Assembly (NCBI RefSeq): GCF_045679555.1
Contig: NC_092099.1
Span: 15,080,076 to 15,144,075, forward strand
From: Salvelinus alpinus
Taxonomy: Eukaryota; Chordata; Actinopteri; Salmoniformes; Salmonidae
Direction of reading: 5' to 3'
Length of the DNA: 64,000 nt
Below the pieces are notes generated by a model. It had not been told where the DNA came from and did no database searches. It was given only the letters and a program-made list of their open reading frames with translations. The position numbers were made by a program, and so were the translations under genes. This document shows positions 55,049 to 64,000 of the stretch, piece by piece (position 1 is the first letter of the stretch; each line of letters starts with the position of its first letter).

Positions 55049-56227
55049 TGTAGATCCTTCTGTCGGTTTTGCTGGCAGCCTCCCCTTTACGGCCAGAGAA
55101 CTCATGAAATAGAGCCATGAATCCGGAAACAAAGGTTAGTTGTGTTTCCTCTCAGAACACCTTTCACTCTCTGTTGTAAATCTCAGGTGTACTATTAGCT
55201 GCATTAGTCCATTGACTTGAGAGGTTACAGTAAAATGGCAAGTGACTAGATCCTAAAGTAATTAAATTAATTCAGATACACAAATCAGATAATTAATGTA
55301 CAGTCTTTTGGCAAAAAAAAACCTTATGCCTCAACCCTCCACATGTGGACAAAGGCCCTCTGGAGCGAACTACTTTCCATTCCAGCAGCACAGATTATTA
55401 TTTTTTTCTGTTGGAAACTTCTTAGTCATGTCATACAAATCTACGAGTTCTTCACAGATCAAATCTCTGAAGTGTTTACTGATTATTTTCCTCAATGTTT
55501 CAGACTCTGCCAGAAGTTACATTACTAAAATTGCATCAGTAAAACTTCAGACTACGTTCAGATTTCCACTCTTGGCTTCTTGACTGGAAATATGTAGCAT
55601 ATGTTGTATGATCCTTTAATGTTCAATTACATTAAGCAAATCATACTCCATTCTAAACAAAATGCTCTCAACAGTTCCCTGTGGTTAACATTTTCACTGT
55701 GTTATCCATGGGTTGTTGATGAGCCTTGGAAGATTATAAACTTCTTAAAGCCCTTTTACATGATGTAGTCTATATCTTAAGCATATTATATAACAATGTG
55801 GTTGACTGTTTAATTGAAAATAAAAACTTGGCGACAGTGATCACTAATTCTAGCCTATAGGCAGTGTGGCGTAGCGTTAATTGGCAGGGTGTATGTCATG
55901 CGGTTGCATGGTGCAGCTGCCATGCACTGCATGCCCAAGCCTGCACAGAAACTGCTCACATGACCCCATCCCCCTGACCAACTCACAAATTCCACCTTAG
56001 ATGAGGAGTAACTTTGATGATGGCAGTAAACTTTCCCTTCAGTTGATGGCAATTACCGTTCTGAAACACAAACTGTGGTTTGTCGCCATCACACAACAGA
56101 TAGACCGAATCTACAACAGTAGATCAGACTTGACAGTTGTATGTGGGTATGTGAGTTGTGGTTTACCATCGAGAAGAAACAGTCAATGCTGCCATCTTCT
56201 GAGAGAAAATGAAATTGCTGGGAACAA
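55049..56227. other. Intergenic, no gene recognised
   Basis: No coding or classified repeat seen. Confidence 0.4.
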
Positions 56228-56704
56228 ATCAAATGTTATTTGTCACATGTGCTAAAGACAACAGCAGTAGACCTTACCGTGAAATGCTTACTTACAAGCT
56301 CTTTGTCACGGCCGTTGGAAAAAGAGGACCAAGGTGCACCGTGGTTAGCGTACATTTTCTCTTTATTGATAAAAATGACGCCGAACAAAACAACAAACAC
56401 TACAAAAACTAACCGTGAAGCTACAGGCTATGTGCCCTAAACAAAAGTCAACTTCCCACAAAGACAGGTGGAAAAAAGGGCTACCTAAGTATGGTTCTCA
56501 ATCAAAGACAACGATAGATAGCTGCCTCTGATTGAGAACCACACCCGGCCAAACACAAAGAAATAGAAAACATAGAAATAAAGAAACTAGAATGCCCACC
56601 CTAGTCACACCCTGGCCTAACCAAAATAGAGAATAAAAACCTCTATGGCCAGGGCGTGACAGTACCCCCCCCAAAGGTGCAGACTCCGGCCGCAAAACCT
56701 GACT

Positions 56705-57805
56705 CTAAAGGGGAGGGTCCGGGTGGGCTTCCTTTACGGCGGCGGCTCTGGTGCGGGACGTAGACCCCCCTCCGCCTCTGGCTCCCCCCACTTTGGTGGC
56801 GCCTCTGATGCGGGGACCCTCGCCGCCGACCCCGGACTGGGGACCCTCGTAGCGGGCCCCGGACTGGGGACCCTCGGCAGCCCTCGCCGCTGTAGGCTCC
56901 GGACTGGTGGCCGTCGCCGCTGGAGGCTCCGGACTGGTGGCCGTCGCCGCTGGAGGCTCCGGACTGGTGGCCGTCGCCGCTGGAGGCTCCGGACTGGTGG
57001 CCGTCGCCGCTGGAGGCTCCGGACTGGTGGCCGTCGCCGCTGGAGGCTCCGGACTAGTGGCCGTCGCCGCTGGAGGCTCCGGACTGGTGGCCGTCGCCGC
57101 TGGAGGCTCCGGATTGGGGATCGTCGCTGGAGGCTCCGGATTGGGGATCGTCGCTGGAGGCTCCGGATTGGGGATCGTCGCTGGAGACTCCGGACTGGGG
57201 ACCGTCGCTGGAGACTCCGGACTGGGGACCGTCGCTGGAGACTCCGGACTGGCCCGTGGAGCAGGCACCGGACTCACCAGGCTGGGGAGACCTACTGGAG
57301 GCCTGGTCCGTGGAGGAGGCACAGGATGAACCAGGCTGTGGGGGAGCACTGGAGATCTGGTGCATAGCCTTGGCACCACTCTTCCAGGCTGAATGCCCAC
57401 TCTAGCCCGGCACCTCCAGAGCGCAGGCACAGGTCGAACCGGGCTGTGGGGGAGCACTGGAGCTCTGGTGCTTAGTACTTGCACCGCTCCTCTTGGCTGC
57501 ATGCCCACTTTAGCCCGGCACGTGCGGGGAGCTGGAACAGGCCGCACTGGGTTCTCCTGGCAAACTGGGGAAACCGTGCGTAGAGCCGGCGCAGGACCCC
57601 CCGGGCTGTGGAGGCGCACTGGAGGTCTGGAGCGCCAAGCTGGCACAAGACGTGCAGGGCTGGGGAAGCGCACAGGAGGCTTAGTGCGTGGGGCTGGCAC
57701 AGTCTTCACCAGACGGCTAGCACGCACCTCAGGACGAGTATGGAGAGCTGACTCAGGTGACATCAACCCGAGGACACGCTCCGTAGGGCTAATGTCGTGC
57801 CTCAT
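56705..57805 (-). CDS. Pro/Ala-rich frame inside the LTR element
   Basis: A 366-residue frame rich in Pro, Arg and Ser. The first ~190 residues hold spaced 'RPVPAPRTxxxVxxxxxxxVLxxxPV' style repeats (for example SPVRPVPALWRCRARVG). Residues about 195-290 are in-frame tandem repeats: nine-residue PESPATVPS and PEPPATIPN, then ten-residue PEPPAATATS. A short helix-forming segment (ETVKELMGRLEERAAVLVHEA) lies just upstream in another frame (ending 57791), so the real product may have been longer and broken by a frameshift. It could be a degenerate gag-like protein. No known domain. Confidence 0.4.
   Translation of the reverse strand: MRHDISPTERVLGLMSPESALHTRPEVRASRLVKTVPAPRTKPPVRFPSPARLVPAWRSRPPVRLHSPGGPAPALRTVSPVCQENPVRPVPAPRTCRAKVGMQPRGAVQVLSTRAPVLPHSPVRPVPALWRCRARVGIQPGRVVPRLCTRSPVLPHSLVHPVPPPRTRPPVGLPSLVSPVPAPRASPESPATVPSPESPATVPSPESPATIPNPEPPATIPNPEPPATIPNPEPPAATATSPEPPAATATSPEPPAATATSPEPPAATATSPEPPAATATSPEPPAATATSPEPPAATATSPEPTAARAAEGPQSGARYEGPQSGVGGEGPRIRGATKVGGARGGGGSTSRTRAAAVKEAHPDPPL
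56880..57260. repeat. Coding minisatellite (30-bp then 27-bp units)
   Basis: About eight copies of 'ccgtcgccgctggaggctcc' 'ggactggtgg' (30 bp), then six 27-bp units ('ggattggggatcgtcgctgg' 'aggctcc' and a variant). Both unit lengths are multiples of three and preserve the minus-strand frame. Confidence 0.92.
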
Positions 57806-58087
57806 GCACCAACACAGCAGCTCTCTCCTCCAATCTCCCCATCAACTCCTTCACTGTCTCTGCTTCACTACCTTCACTCCCCTCCAAGTTCACCCCGACT
57901 GGCTCTGGTTCCATCCTCGGCTCCGCCGACCGTTCCTTGTGCCACCCCCCAAAGGGCTGCCTCTCCTGGCCACGCTGCTTGGTCCTTTGTTGGTGGGAGG
58001 TTCTGTCACGGATGTTGACAGAAGAGGACCAAGGTGCAGCATGGTTAGCGTACATTTTCTCTTTATTGATAAAAATGACGCCGAACA

Positions 58088-58160
58088 AACAAACACTACA
58101 AACACTACAAACACTACAAACACTACAAACACTACAAACACTACAAACACTACAAACACT
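58088..58160. repeat. 9-bp (AACACTACA)n expansion in right LTR
   Basis: About eight 'aacactaca' units, against about two in the left LTR. This accounts for the length difference between the two repeats. Confidence 0.9.
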
Positions 58161-59235
58161 AACCGTGAAGCTACATGCTATGTGCCCTAAACAAAAGTCA
58201 ACTTCCCACAAAGACAGGTGGAAAAAAGGGCTACCTAAGTATGGTTCTCAATCAGAGACAACGATAGACAGCTGCCTCTGATTGAGAACCACACCCGGCC
58301 AAACACAAAGAAATAGAAAACATAGAAATAAAGAAACTAGAATGCCCACCCTAGTCACACCCTGGCCTAACCAAATTAGAGAATAAAAACCTCTCTACGG
58401 CCAGGGCGTGACACTCTTTATTAACCAACAATTCAGTTTAAAAAAAATAGAGACAAGAAAATATTGACTAAATAAACGTAAGTAAAAAATAAAATAAAAT
58501 AAAAAAAAGTAACACAATAAAGAACAATAACAAGGCTATACAGGGGGTACCGGTACCGAGTTAATGTGCGGGGGTACAAGTTAGTCTAGGTCATTTGTAC
58601 ATGTAGGGGTAAGGTGTGTGTGGGGGGGCGGGTGTCAATACAAATAGTCCGGGTGGCCATTTGATTAATTATTCAGCAGACTTATGGCTTGGGGTTAGAA
58701 GCTTTTAAGGAGCCTTTTGTACCTAGACTTGGTGCTCCAGTACTGCTTGCCATGCAGTAGCAGAGAGAACAGTCTATGACTTGGGTGACTGGAGTCTTTG
58801 ACAATTTTTTGATCCTTCCTCTGACACCGCCTAGTATATAGGTCCTGGATGGCAGTGATGTACTGGGCTGTACGCACTACCCTCTGTAGCGCCTTACGGT
58901 TGAATGCCGAGCAGTTGCCATGCCAGGCGGTGATGGTCAGGATGTCTCAATGGTGCAGCTTTATACCTTTTTGAGGATCTGGGGACCCATGCCAAATCTT
59001 TTCAATATCCTGAGGGGGAAAAGGTGTCATGCCCTCTTCACGACTGTCTTGGTGTGTTTGGACCATGATAGTTTGTTGGTGATGTGGACACCAAGGAACT
59101 TGAAACTCTTTACCCACTGCACTACAGCGCCGTCAATGTGAACGGGGGCGTGTCCTTTGTCTTGCTCACGTTGAGGGAGAGGTTGTTGTCCTGGCACCAC
59201 ACTGCCAGGTCTCTGACCTCCTCCATGGGTGAGAT

Positions 59236-61153
59236 AGATCAGAAATGCTCCTAAATCATATCAGTAGTATGATGATGGCAATGATGATGATGACAGTGAT
59301 AATGTCATGTCAAAATAATAACTTTAAAAATAATCTATACTGTGTAAGTGCTCTCGTTAATTAATATAATACCACACATAGTTTTTATTCCCAGTTCAGT
59401 GAGGACATTTTGGACTAAAAACTGTAATCAGATGGAACTTTCAAAGACAAATTACAGTCTAGCTAACAAACACATAGAGGATTTAAAAAAAAATACTGCC
59501 ACATCTAATGAGGCAAGATAACAACATAGCCATTACTTTCACATTTCCAAGGCAACGGTTAAGGGAAGGACAAGAAACAACTTAACATTGTAATAATGAA
59601 TGTTTATGAATTCTATTTTTCTCTTCTCCATAGTCACAGGCACAGCTCCAACGGTGCATAAATGAGATTAGCATACTGTTTTCAGGAGAGAAAATGCTGT
59701 GCAATGTGAATAAAAATGCATTCTACAGTCATTATAGCAGCCAAAGTATACTGTAGAGCAGACATAAGCAAATGTTATTCCCTGTCTGTTCTAGCTTCCT
59801 GTTACTTGACTTCATCGGACCCTTCCTGTACGATCCTCCAAATATCACACTATACGTCTGCCTGCCTGCATGGCATACTAATACCCTTTAGCACTGAATT
59901 CCCCTGGCCATTTAAATCCTGCTGTTTGGCACATCTGTCTTCAGCAGCTGCTGCCACTTGATTCCCTGGGTATAGCACACACACCGTCTGGACATCGGAT
60001 ATTGTATATGGGATACATCTGCAGGATGTGGAACTGTCCCCTCCTGCCAATCCAAAGAGCCCATTGGGCTTGGGTTGCTTTTTTGGTGTTGTGGTGGTCA
60101 GTGTGTGTTGCAGTGGAATGAGAGTGGCAGAGCCTGCAGCCAGCTACCTTAGGGCTCCTATGGTTCCTTTTCATCTGAATGTCTGAGCACAGAGTGCAAG
60201 AAGTTCTCCAAATCAATCAGAGAGATGGTTGGAAGCCAGAGTGATTTGAGTGAATCAGTGTGATGTTAATTACATATTTTTGCAAAACCACAAAACACAG
60301 GAATCTCTCTCAGGTTGCCAAATGTAAAGCAGACATTAGCCTACATGAATGTGAAATTTGCACTTTTATTGTCCCGTTATCCACAGCGGACCAGTGTGTC
60401 ATTCCAATATTGACTATTCATGACCTGCCATGGGCTGCCTGCAGGTTCCTCCTTACAGTGGAAATAAAAGCATTTAACTGTTTCCCTCTATATCCTCCCA
60501 CTCATTTTGCTGCAGTGCTGTCACCGTGGTGACTGGCCTTCACAGCTATTGTGTTTTTTATTGCTTGCCTGCTTTGCTTTGTCATCCCATCAACTCAGTA
60601 GCATCTCTCTGGTGGCCGTGCCTTTACTGTGTTTGTATAATCTACTGCAATCGAACCACCATAGTCATAATGGCTTTGTATCCACAAAGTCTGAACATAA
60701 TTATTCCAAGCCACAGTAGCTTCCTTTCCGGAGGAAATAGCTGGCTTGTTTTATTCATCATCACTAAGGTGACAACCCAGCACATTACCTGTTACATTCA
60801 CCCCTACATTCAAGCTCCTTTGACCACCTCCTCCTCTCCGCAGCAACCCCGGCAGCTAACTAATATCAGCTCTCTGGAGATACGAGTCACGGCACCACTG
60901 TAACCGATTTCCATCAAACCTTGGCTGTCAGGCTGCCACTGTTTTAGGTCCCAGGCAAGGTTGTAAACACTGAGCTATTGCAAAGCCTGTCTTTAAAAGG
61001 GGCAATCTGCAATGCAAACAACAAAAAAGCAGCCACCCACCACTGTTTTGGTAAACAGCTGAGGGATGGGTATGTAGACATGTAAACACTCTCAAATGCA
61101 TATACAGAGCTTCGGATTGAAGGACTGAGCATCTATCATCCAAATTGTAGTTT
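59236..61153. other. Intergenic, no gene recognised
   Basis: No convincing coding or classified repeat. Confidence 0.4.
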
Positions 61154-61158
61154 GAACC

Positions 61159-61641
61159 TGTCACGCCCTGATCTGTTTCACCTGTCCTTGTGCTTGTCTC
61201 CACCCCCCAGGTGTCGCTCATCATCCCCGGTGTAAATACCTATGTTTTCTGTCTCTCTGTGCCAGTTCGTCTTGTTTTCAAAGTCAACCAGAGTTTATCT
61301 CCTAGCTTCTATTTTTCCCAATCTCTGTTTTTCCTAGTATTCCTGGTTTTGACCCTTGCCTGTCCTGACACCGACCCCGCCTGCCTGACAATTCTTCCTG
61401 CCCTGACCTCGAGCCTGCCTAACGCCTTGTACTGTTTGGACTCGAACCTGGTTACTGAACCCCTGCCTGTCCTGACCTCGAGACTGTTTAACGGCTTGTA
61501 CTGTTAGGACTCTGATCTGGTTTATGAACTCTCGCCTGTATCCGACCTGCCTTTTTGCCTACCCCTTGTGTTATAATAAATATCGGAGCTCAACCATCTG
61601 CCTTCTGTGTCTGCATATGGGTCTCGCCTTGTGCCCTTATA
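61159..61641 (+). mobile_element. Solo LTR of a Gypsy-type element
   Basis: Starts TGTCACGCCCTGATCTGTTT, has 'ggtgtcgctcatcatccccg' and a run of 'cctgcctgtcctgac' repeats, an AATAAA at about 61577 and ends near 'gtgcccttata'. It is flanked by GAACC on both sides (61154-61158 and 61642-61646), a 5-bp duplication typical of LTR elements. Internal region absent: a recombination product. Confidence 0.75.
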
Positions 61642-61646
61642 GAACC

Positions 61647-63530
61647 ATGTTTTGATGCTATACAATGTTTGTTTACAATTACATTGCTTACAAACAATGA
61701 AATAAAACAAGCTCATATTTTGGGTTCTAATGGGGTATGTACGGGGTATGTAAGCTCATTTATAAGTTATATGCTTCAAGAATCAATGGATGTATATCAT
61801 TCATTTAAAAGTCCAACATTGGACATTGGAAATCACAGATTTCCTCATTAATGACTTTGAACCTTACTTGCTTCACATGTTGTCCCACAGTCTATTGTTT
61901 TTGTATTGTAGTAGGTATTTTTTGTGTAAAGTGTAAACTGGTCTGGAGAGCTGAAGTCTGGCAAAAGCTCCCATGTCTGTATTGTTTTTGGAAACTTGCC
62001 AACTGTACAGTTGTGACTCGTAGGCTAAAAATGATCCTATAAATATTTTGTTTTCAGAATATAATCCCCCGTCTCCCAACCATCAATTTTTTTCATTTAC
62101 AAAAAGTATTATTTTTAACGTTCCACTCAAGTAACCTATTGCGTGAAAAGGATCACAAAAAAGGCGTCAAATTCAACGATGCATTTGAAGAGCAGGAGGG
62201 ATAAGGGAATAGACCAATAAAAAGAGCTGCTGATGCAAGTCTTCCTTTCACCGGGTCTATGATCTCTACGAAAATGGTAGCAGCGCACACCTCTGGCCAT
62301 TCCTCTGCGTCTGCAGATTGGATTATTTGCCTTGATAAAAGGTAATTCAAATTTTTTTTACATGTATTTTGAAACCAACTTCATACTTTTCACACTACGC
62401 TGTGTATTAGTCTGAATATGAGGATGACTACTACGTTTTAGGCATTTCCTTCCAATGGGACCAGTGTAGCCTGTTTACTTGCCTCAGGTTATCCTCCGCA
62501 ATGCACTCTTTTTAGGCTACCATATGTTGTCTAACGGGCGAATTTGATACAGTGAATATCGCTAGGTTTATGCCTTTATAATATGTCTTCATAAATATGC
62601 CATACGAAACACTGCTCTAGCCTACGTATGTTTATATTCTAGATACAGACCATTTCGAAACACGATATGAACTGATTCAGAGCGTGGATGTGCCTTCATT
62701 CCTAATGAACATATAATACTACTAACTGACGATTCTGAAAGTAATAGTAGGTTACGCTCTTTAATTAGGAGATCGTTTACGTCAAATGTCACGAGGAGAT
62801 GGACAAGAACCAGTGATGTATTTACAAACACATACTGCTATGGTCCCCCACTGTGGGTGCACCCCATGCGGTCTATTGAGTGACTAGGGTGTACCACTGT
62901 GTAAATTATTAGATGGAAATATCAGTCATTGAGTGTTGAATGTTCATCATCTATTTATGACTGACAGATACATAACTCCCCATGATGGTCACGAGTTGGA
63001 AACCAAGGGATGATCCTTCTAGAAATCAATGTTGCTCTATTCCTACTTCTACTGCACTACTCTTCATGCAGAATATAACCTTAGGTCAGAAATACTGTAC
63101 ATTGACTTATTTGATTCTTATTGTCCAGTGAGAATTGTAAACGTAAGTGAATACTCCTTGGATTATATGTGCTTCCGAACAGCATTTCAAATAGAAAGGG
63201 CATGTGTTGAATCACCAAAGACATCTATTAGGTGATACAGGTGGGAGGTTGTGGTTGTTTCACTGTTGATTGCTCCAGTCTAGAGCTTTAAACGTGCCAT
63301 TCTAGCTTTGCCCAGAGTAGCATGACGCAACGTTACCTGTCTGGAAAATGACTTGTAACACAGGGAGGAGATGATACGCGGGGCTGACATGGTTTATTCT
63401 TGGGGGTTCTCCGGGCCCTCTGCTCTAAATACTGAGCTGTGGATAAGGCTGCAGGAGAGAGCAAGGAAAGAGGCCCCAACGCTCCAGAAAACCTCCTTTT
63501 CTACAGTCTCGCCATTCTGCACCATCACCT
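61647..63530. other. Intergenic with one candidate first exon
   Basis: Mostly unique-looking sequence. See the separate entry at 62274-62341. Nothing else recognised. Confidence 0.4.
62274..62341 (+). CDS. Candidate first coding exon of an unrecognised gene
   Basis: ATG with a strong Kozak context (gaaaATGG) opens 22 codons (MVAAHTSGHSSASADWIICLDK) and ends at AAAAG|GTAATT, a plausible donor. A 'ccaataaaaag' lies about 70 bp upstream. No downstream exon could be identified in the remaining 1.6 kb, and I do not recognise the peptide. It may be chance. Confidence 0.2.
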
Positions 63531-63532
63531 CC

Positions 63533-63533
<1 letters not shown>

Positions 63534-63618
<85 letters not shown>
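63534..63618. repeat. (GA)n microsatellite
   Basis: About 42 uninterrupted GA dinucleotides. Confidence 0.98.
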
Positions 63619-63620
<2 letters not shown>

Positions 63621-64000
63621 CACAACCATTCTGAGAGCAGGTTCAAAGTGCATTAGCGGCTATCACGGCTTGCCAGATGTGTTTACACAATACATGTCCC
63701 TTTGTCACTCTAGCGAGTACTAGGCACTTTAGGCAGTGCAGCTTAAATGAGTTGCTTTTGGTGTGGCTCATTATCACCTGCCGGCAAACATGACTCACCA
63801 TATGATGTAGACATTTGACATTTACAGTACAGACTTTTGATTTGACTTTGGTTGGTTGTGTCACTTTCCCCACCAAATGTAAGTGCAAATACAATGTGAA
63901 TGGCTAAATATAGAATTTCATATGTGCATTGTTATACTCTGTCTTGCATTAAACACAACAGGTATCAACGGGCCTATACCAACTACCAAGACAGTTGGTA

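Larger units (their letters stand above)
56304..58413 (-). mobile_element. Non-autonomous LTR element with target-site duplication
   Basis: Two long terminal repeats (TGTCACG...GCGTGACA), 56304-56661 and 58004-58413, are flanked by CTCTT (56299-56303, 58414-58418). On the minus strand a purine tract ('ctttggggggggtac') sits just before the left repeat, so transcription is leftward. The right copy is 52 bp longer because of extra 'aacactaca' units. The interior (56662-58003) has no protease, RT or integrase, only a Pro-rich frame. Confidence 0.85.
56228..59235 (-). mobile_element. Rex/Babar-like LINE, reverse, split by an LTR element
   Basis: Left part 56228-56303 ('aatcaaatgttatttgtcac') and right part 58414-59235 are one LINE. 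The minus strand of the right part reads NNLSLNVSKTKD and WVKSFKFLGVHITNKLSW, then WSKHTKTVVKRAHD, the C-terminal RT region. Several frameshifts. It is truncated near 59235. Confidence 0.75.

Noticed and set aside
56723-57367. Arg/Gly-rich plus-strand frames (214 and 140 residues)
   Set aside because: Antisense readings of the in-frame minisatellite inside the LTR element. The purine tract next to the left LTR supports the minus strand as coding.
63534-63618. Arg-Glu repeat open frame
   Set aside because: A (GA)n microsatellite read through.

Overview
This is a vertebrate nuclear genome window, almost certainly from a salmonid fish (salmon, trout or charr group). The evidence is intron-split genes with GT-AG junctions, a very high density of Tc1/mariner elements (including one of the Sleeping Beauty family), Hpa-type tRNA-derived SINEs, and DIRS, L1, L2 and Rex-like LINE remnants. 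No prokaryotic gene, operon or CRISPR array was seen. Family names for repeats come from recognition, not a database search.

The main gene is a neurabin-1 (ppp1r9a-like) locus on the minus strand. I could assemble 18 coding exons: one very large first exon (48854..47022), a 20.9 kb first coding intron, then 17 small exons from 26138 to 15372. All junctions keep phase and sum to 4278 nt (1425 codons plus stop). The protein reads N-terminal actin-binding region, acidic stretch and PP1-docking KIKF motif, PDZ domain, coiled coil, low-complexity Ser-rich linker and C-terminal SAM domain. This is the layout of a post-synaptic actin/PP1 scaffold. A CpG-dense probable promoter lies near 49.6-49.8 kb and a probable 3' UTR and poly(A) site near 14.1 kb.

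Converging on it from the left (plus strand) is a decayed pyruvate dehydrogenase kinase gene. Exons 1-4 are recognisable (3112..7039), but exon 3 has lost its acceptor to a poly-G run and carries an in-frame TAA, exon 2 has a 2-codon deletion, and later exons are missing. PDK4 and PPP1R9A are near neighbours in human 7q21.3, so this looks like a relic of conserved synteny.

By region: 0-7 kb is a DIRS fragment, LINE scraps, the PDK relic and nested Tc1/L2/SINE insertions. 7.4-14 kb is a Tc1 copy, split L1 fragments, a TTAA-flanked 1.8 kb element inside a second Tc1-like element, and another Tc1. 14-49 kb is neurabin, with Tc1 copies, a 28-bp and a 59-bp minisatellite, a long CA tract and a TTAA MITE in its introns. 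49-64 kb is upstream DNA with a SINE, a near-complete Sleeping Beauty-type element, an LTR element (5-bp target duplication, coding minisatellites) nested in a LINE, a solo LTR and a GA tract.

The most interesting observations are: an inverted Tc1 pair tightly flanking neurabin exons 2-8, an arrangement that favours circular RNA; a stop-free purine-rich minisatellite running in frame into exon 10; the PDK relic; a five-unit higher-order periodicity in the 59-bp array; and a Sleeping Beauty relative with its first catalytic Asp changed to His.
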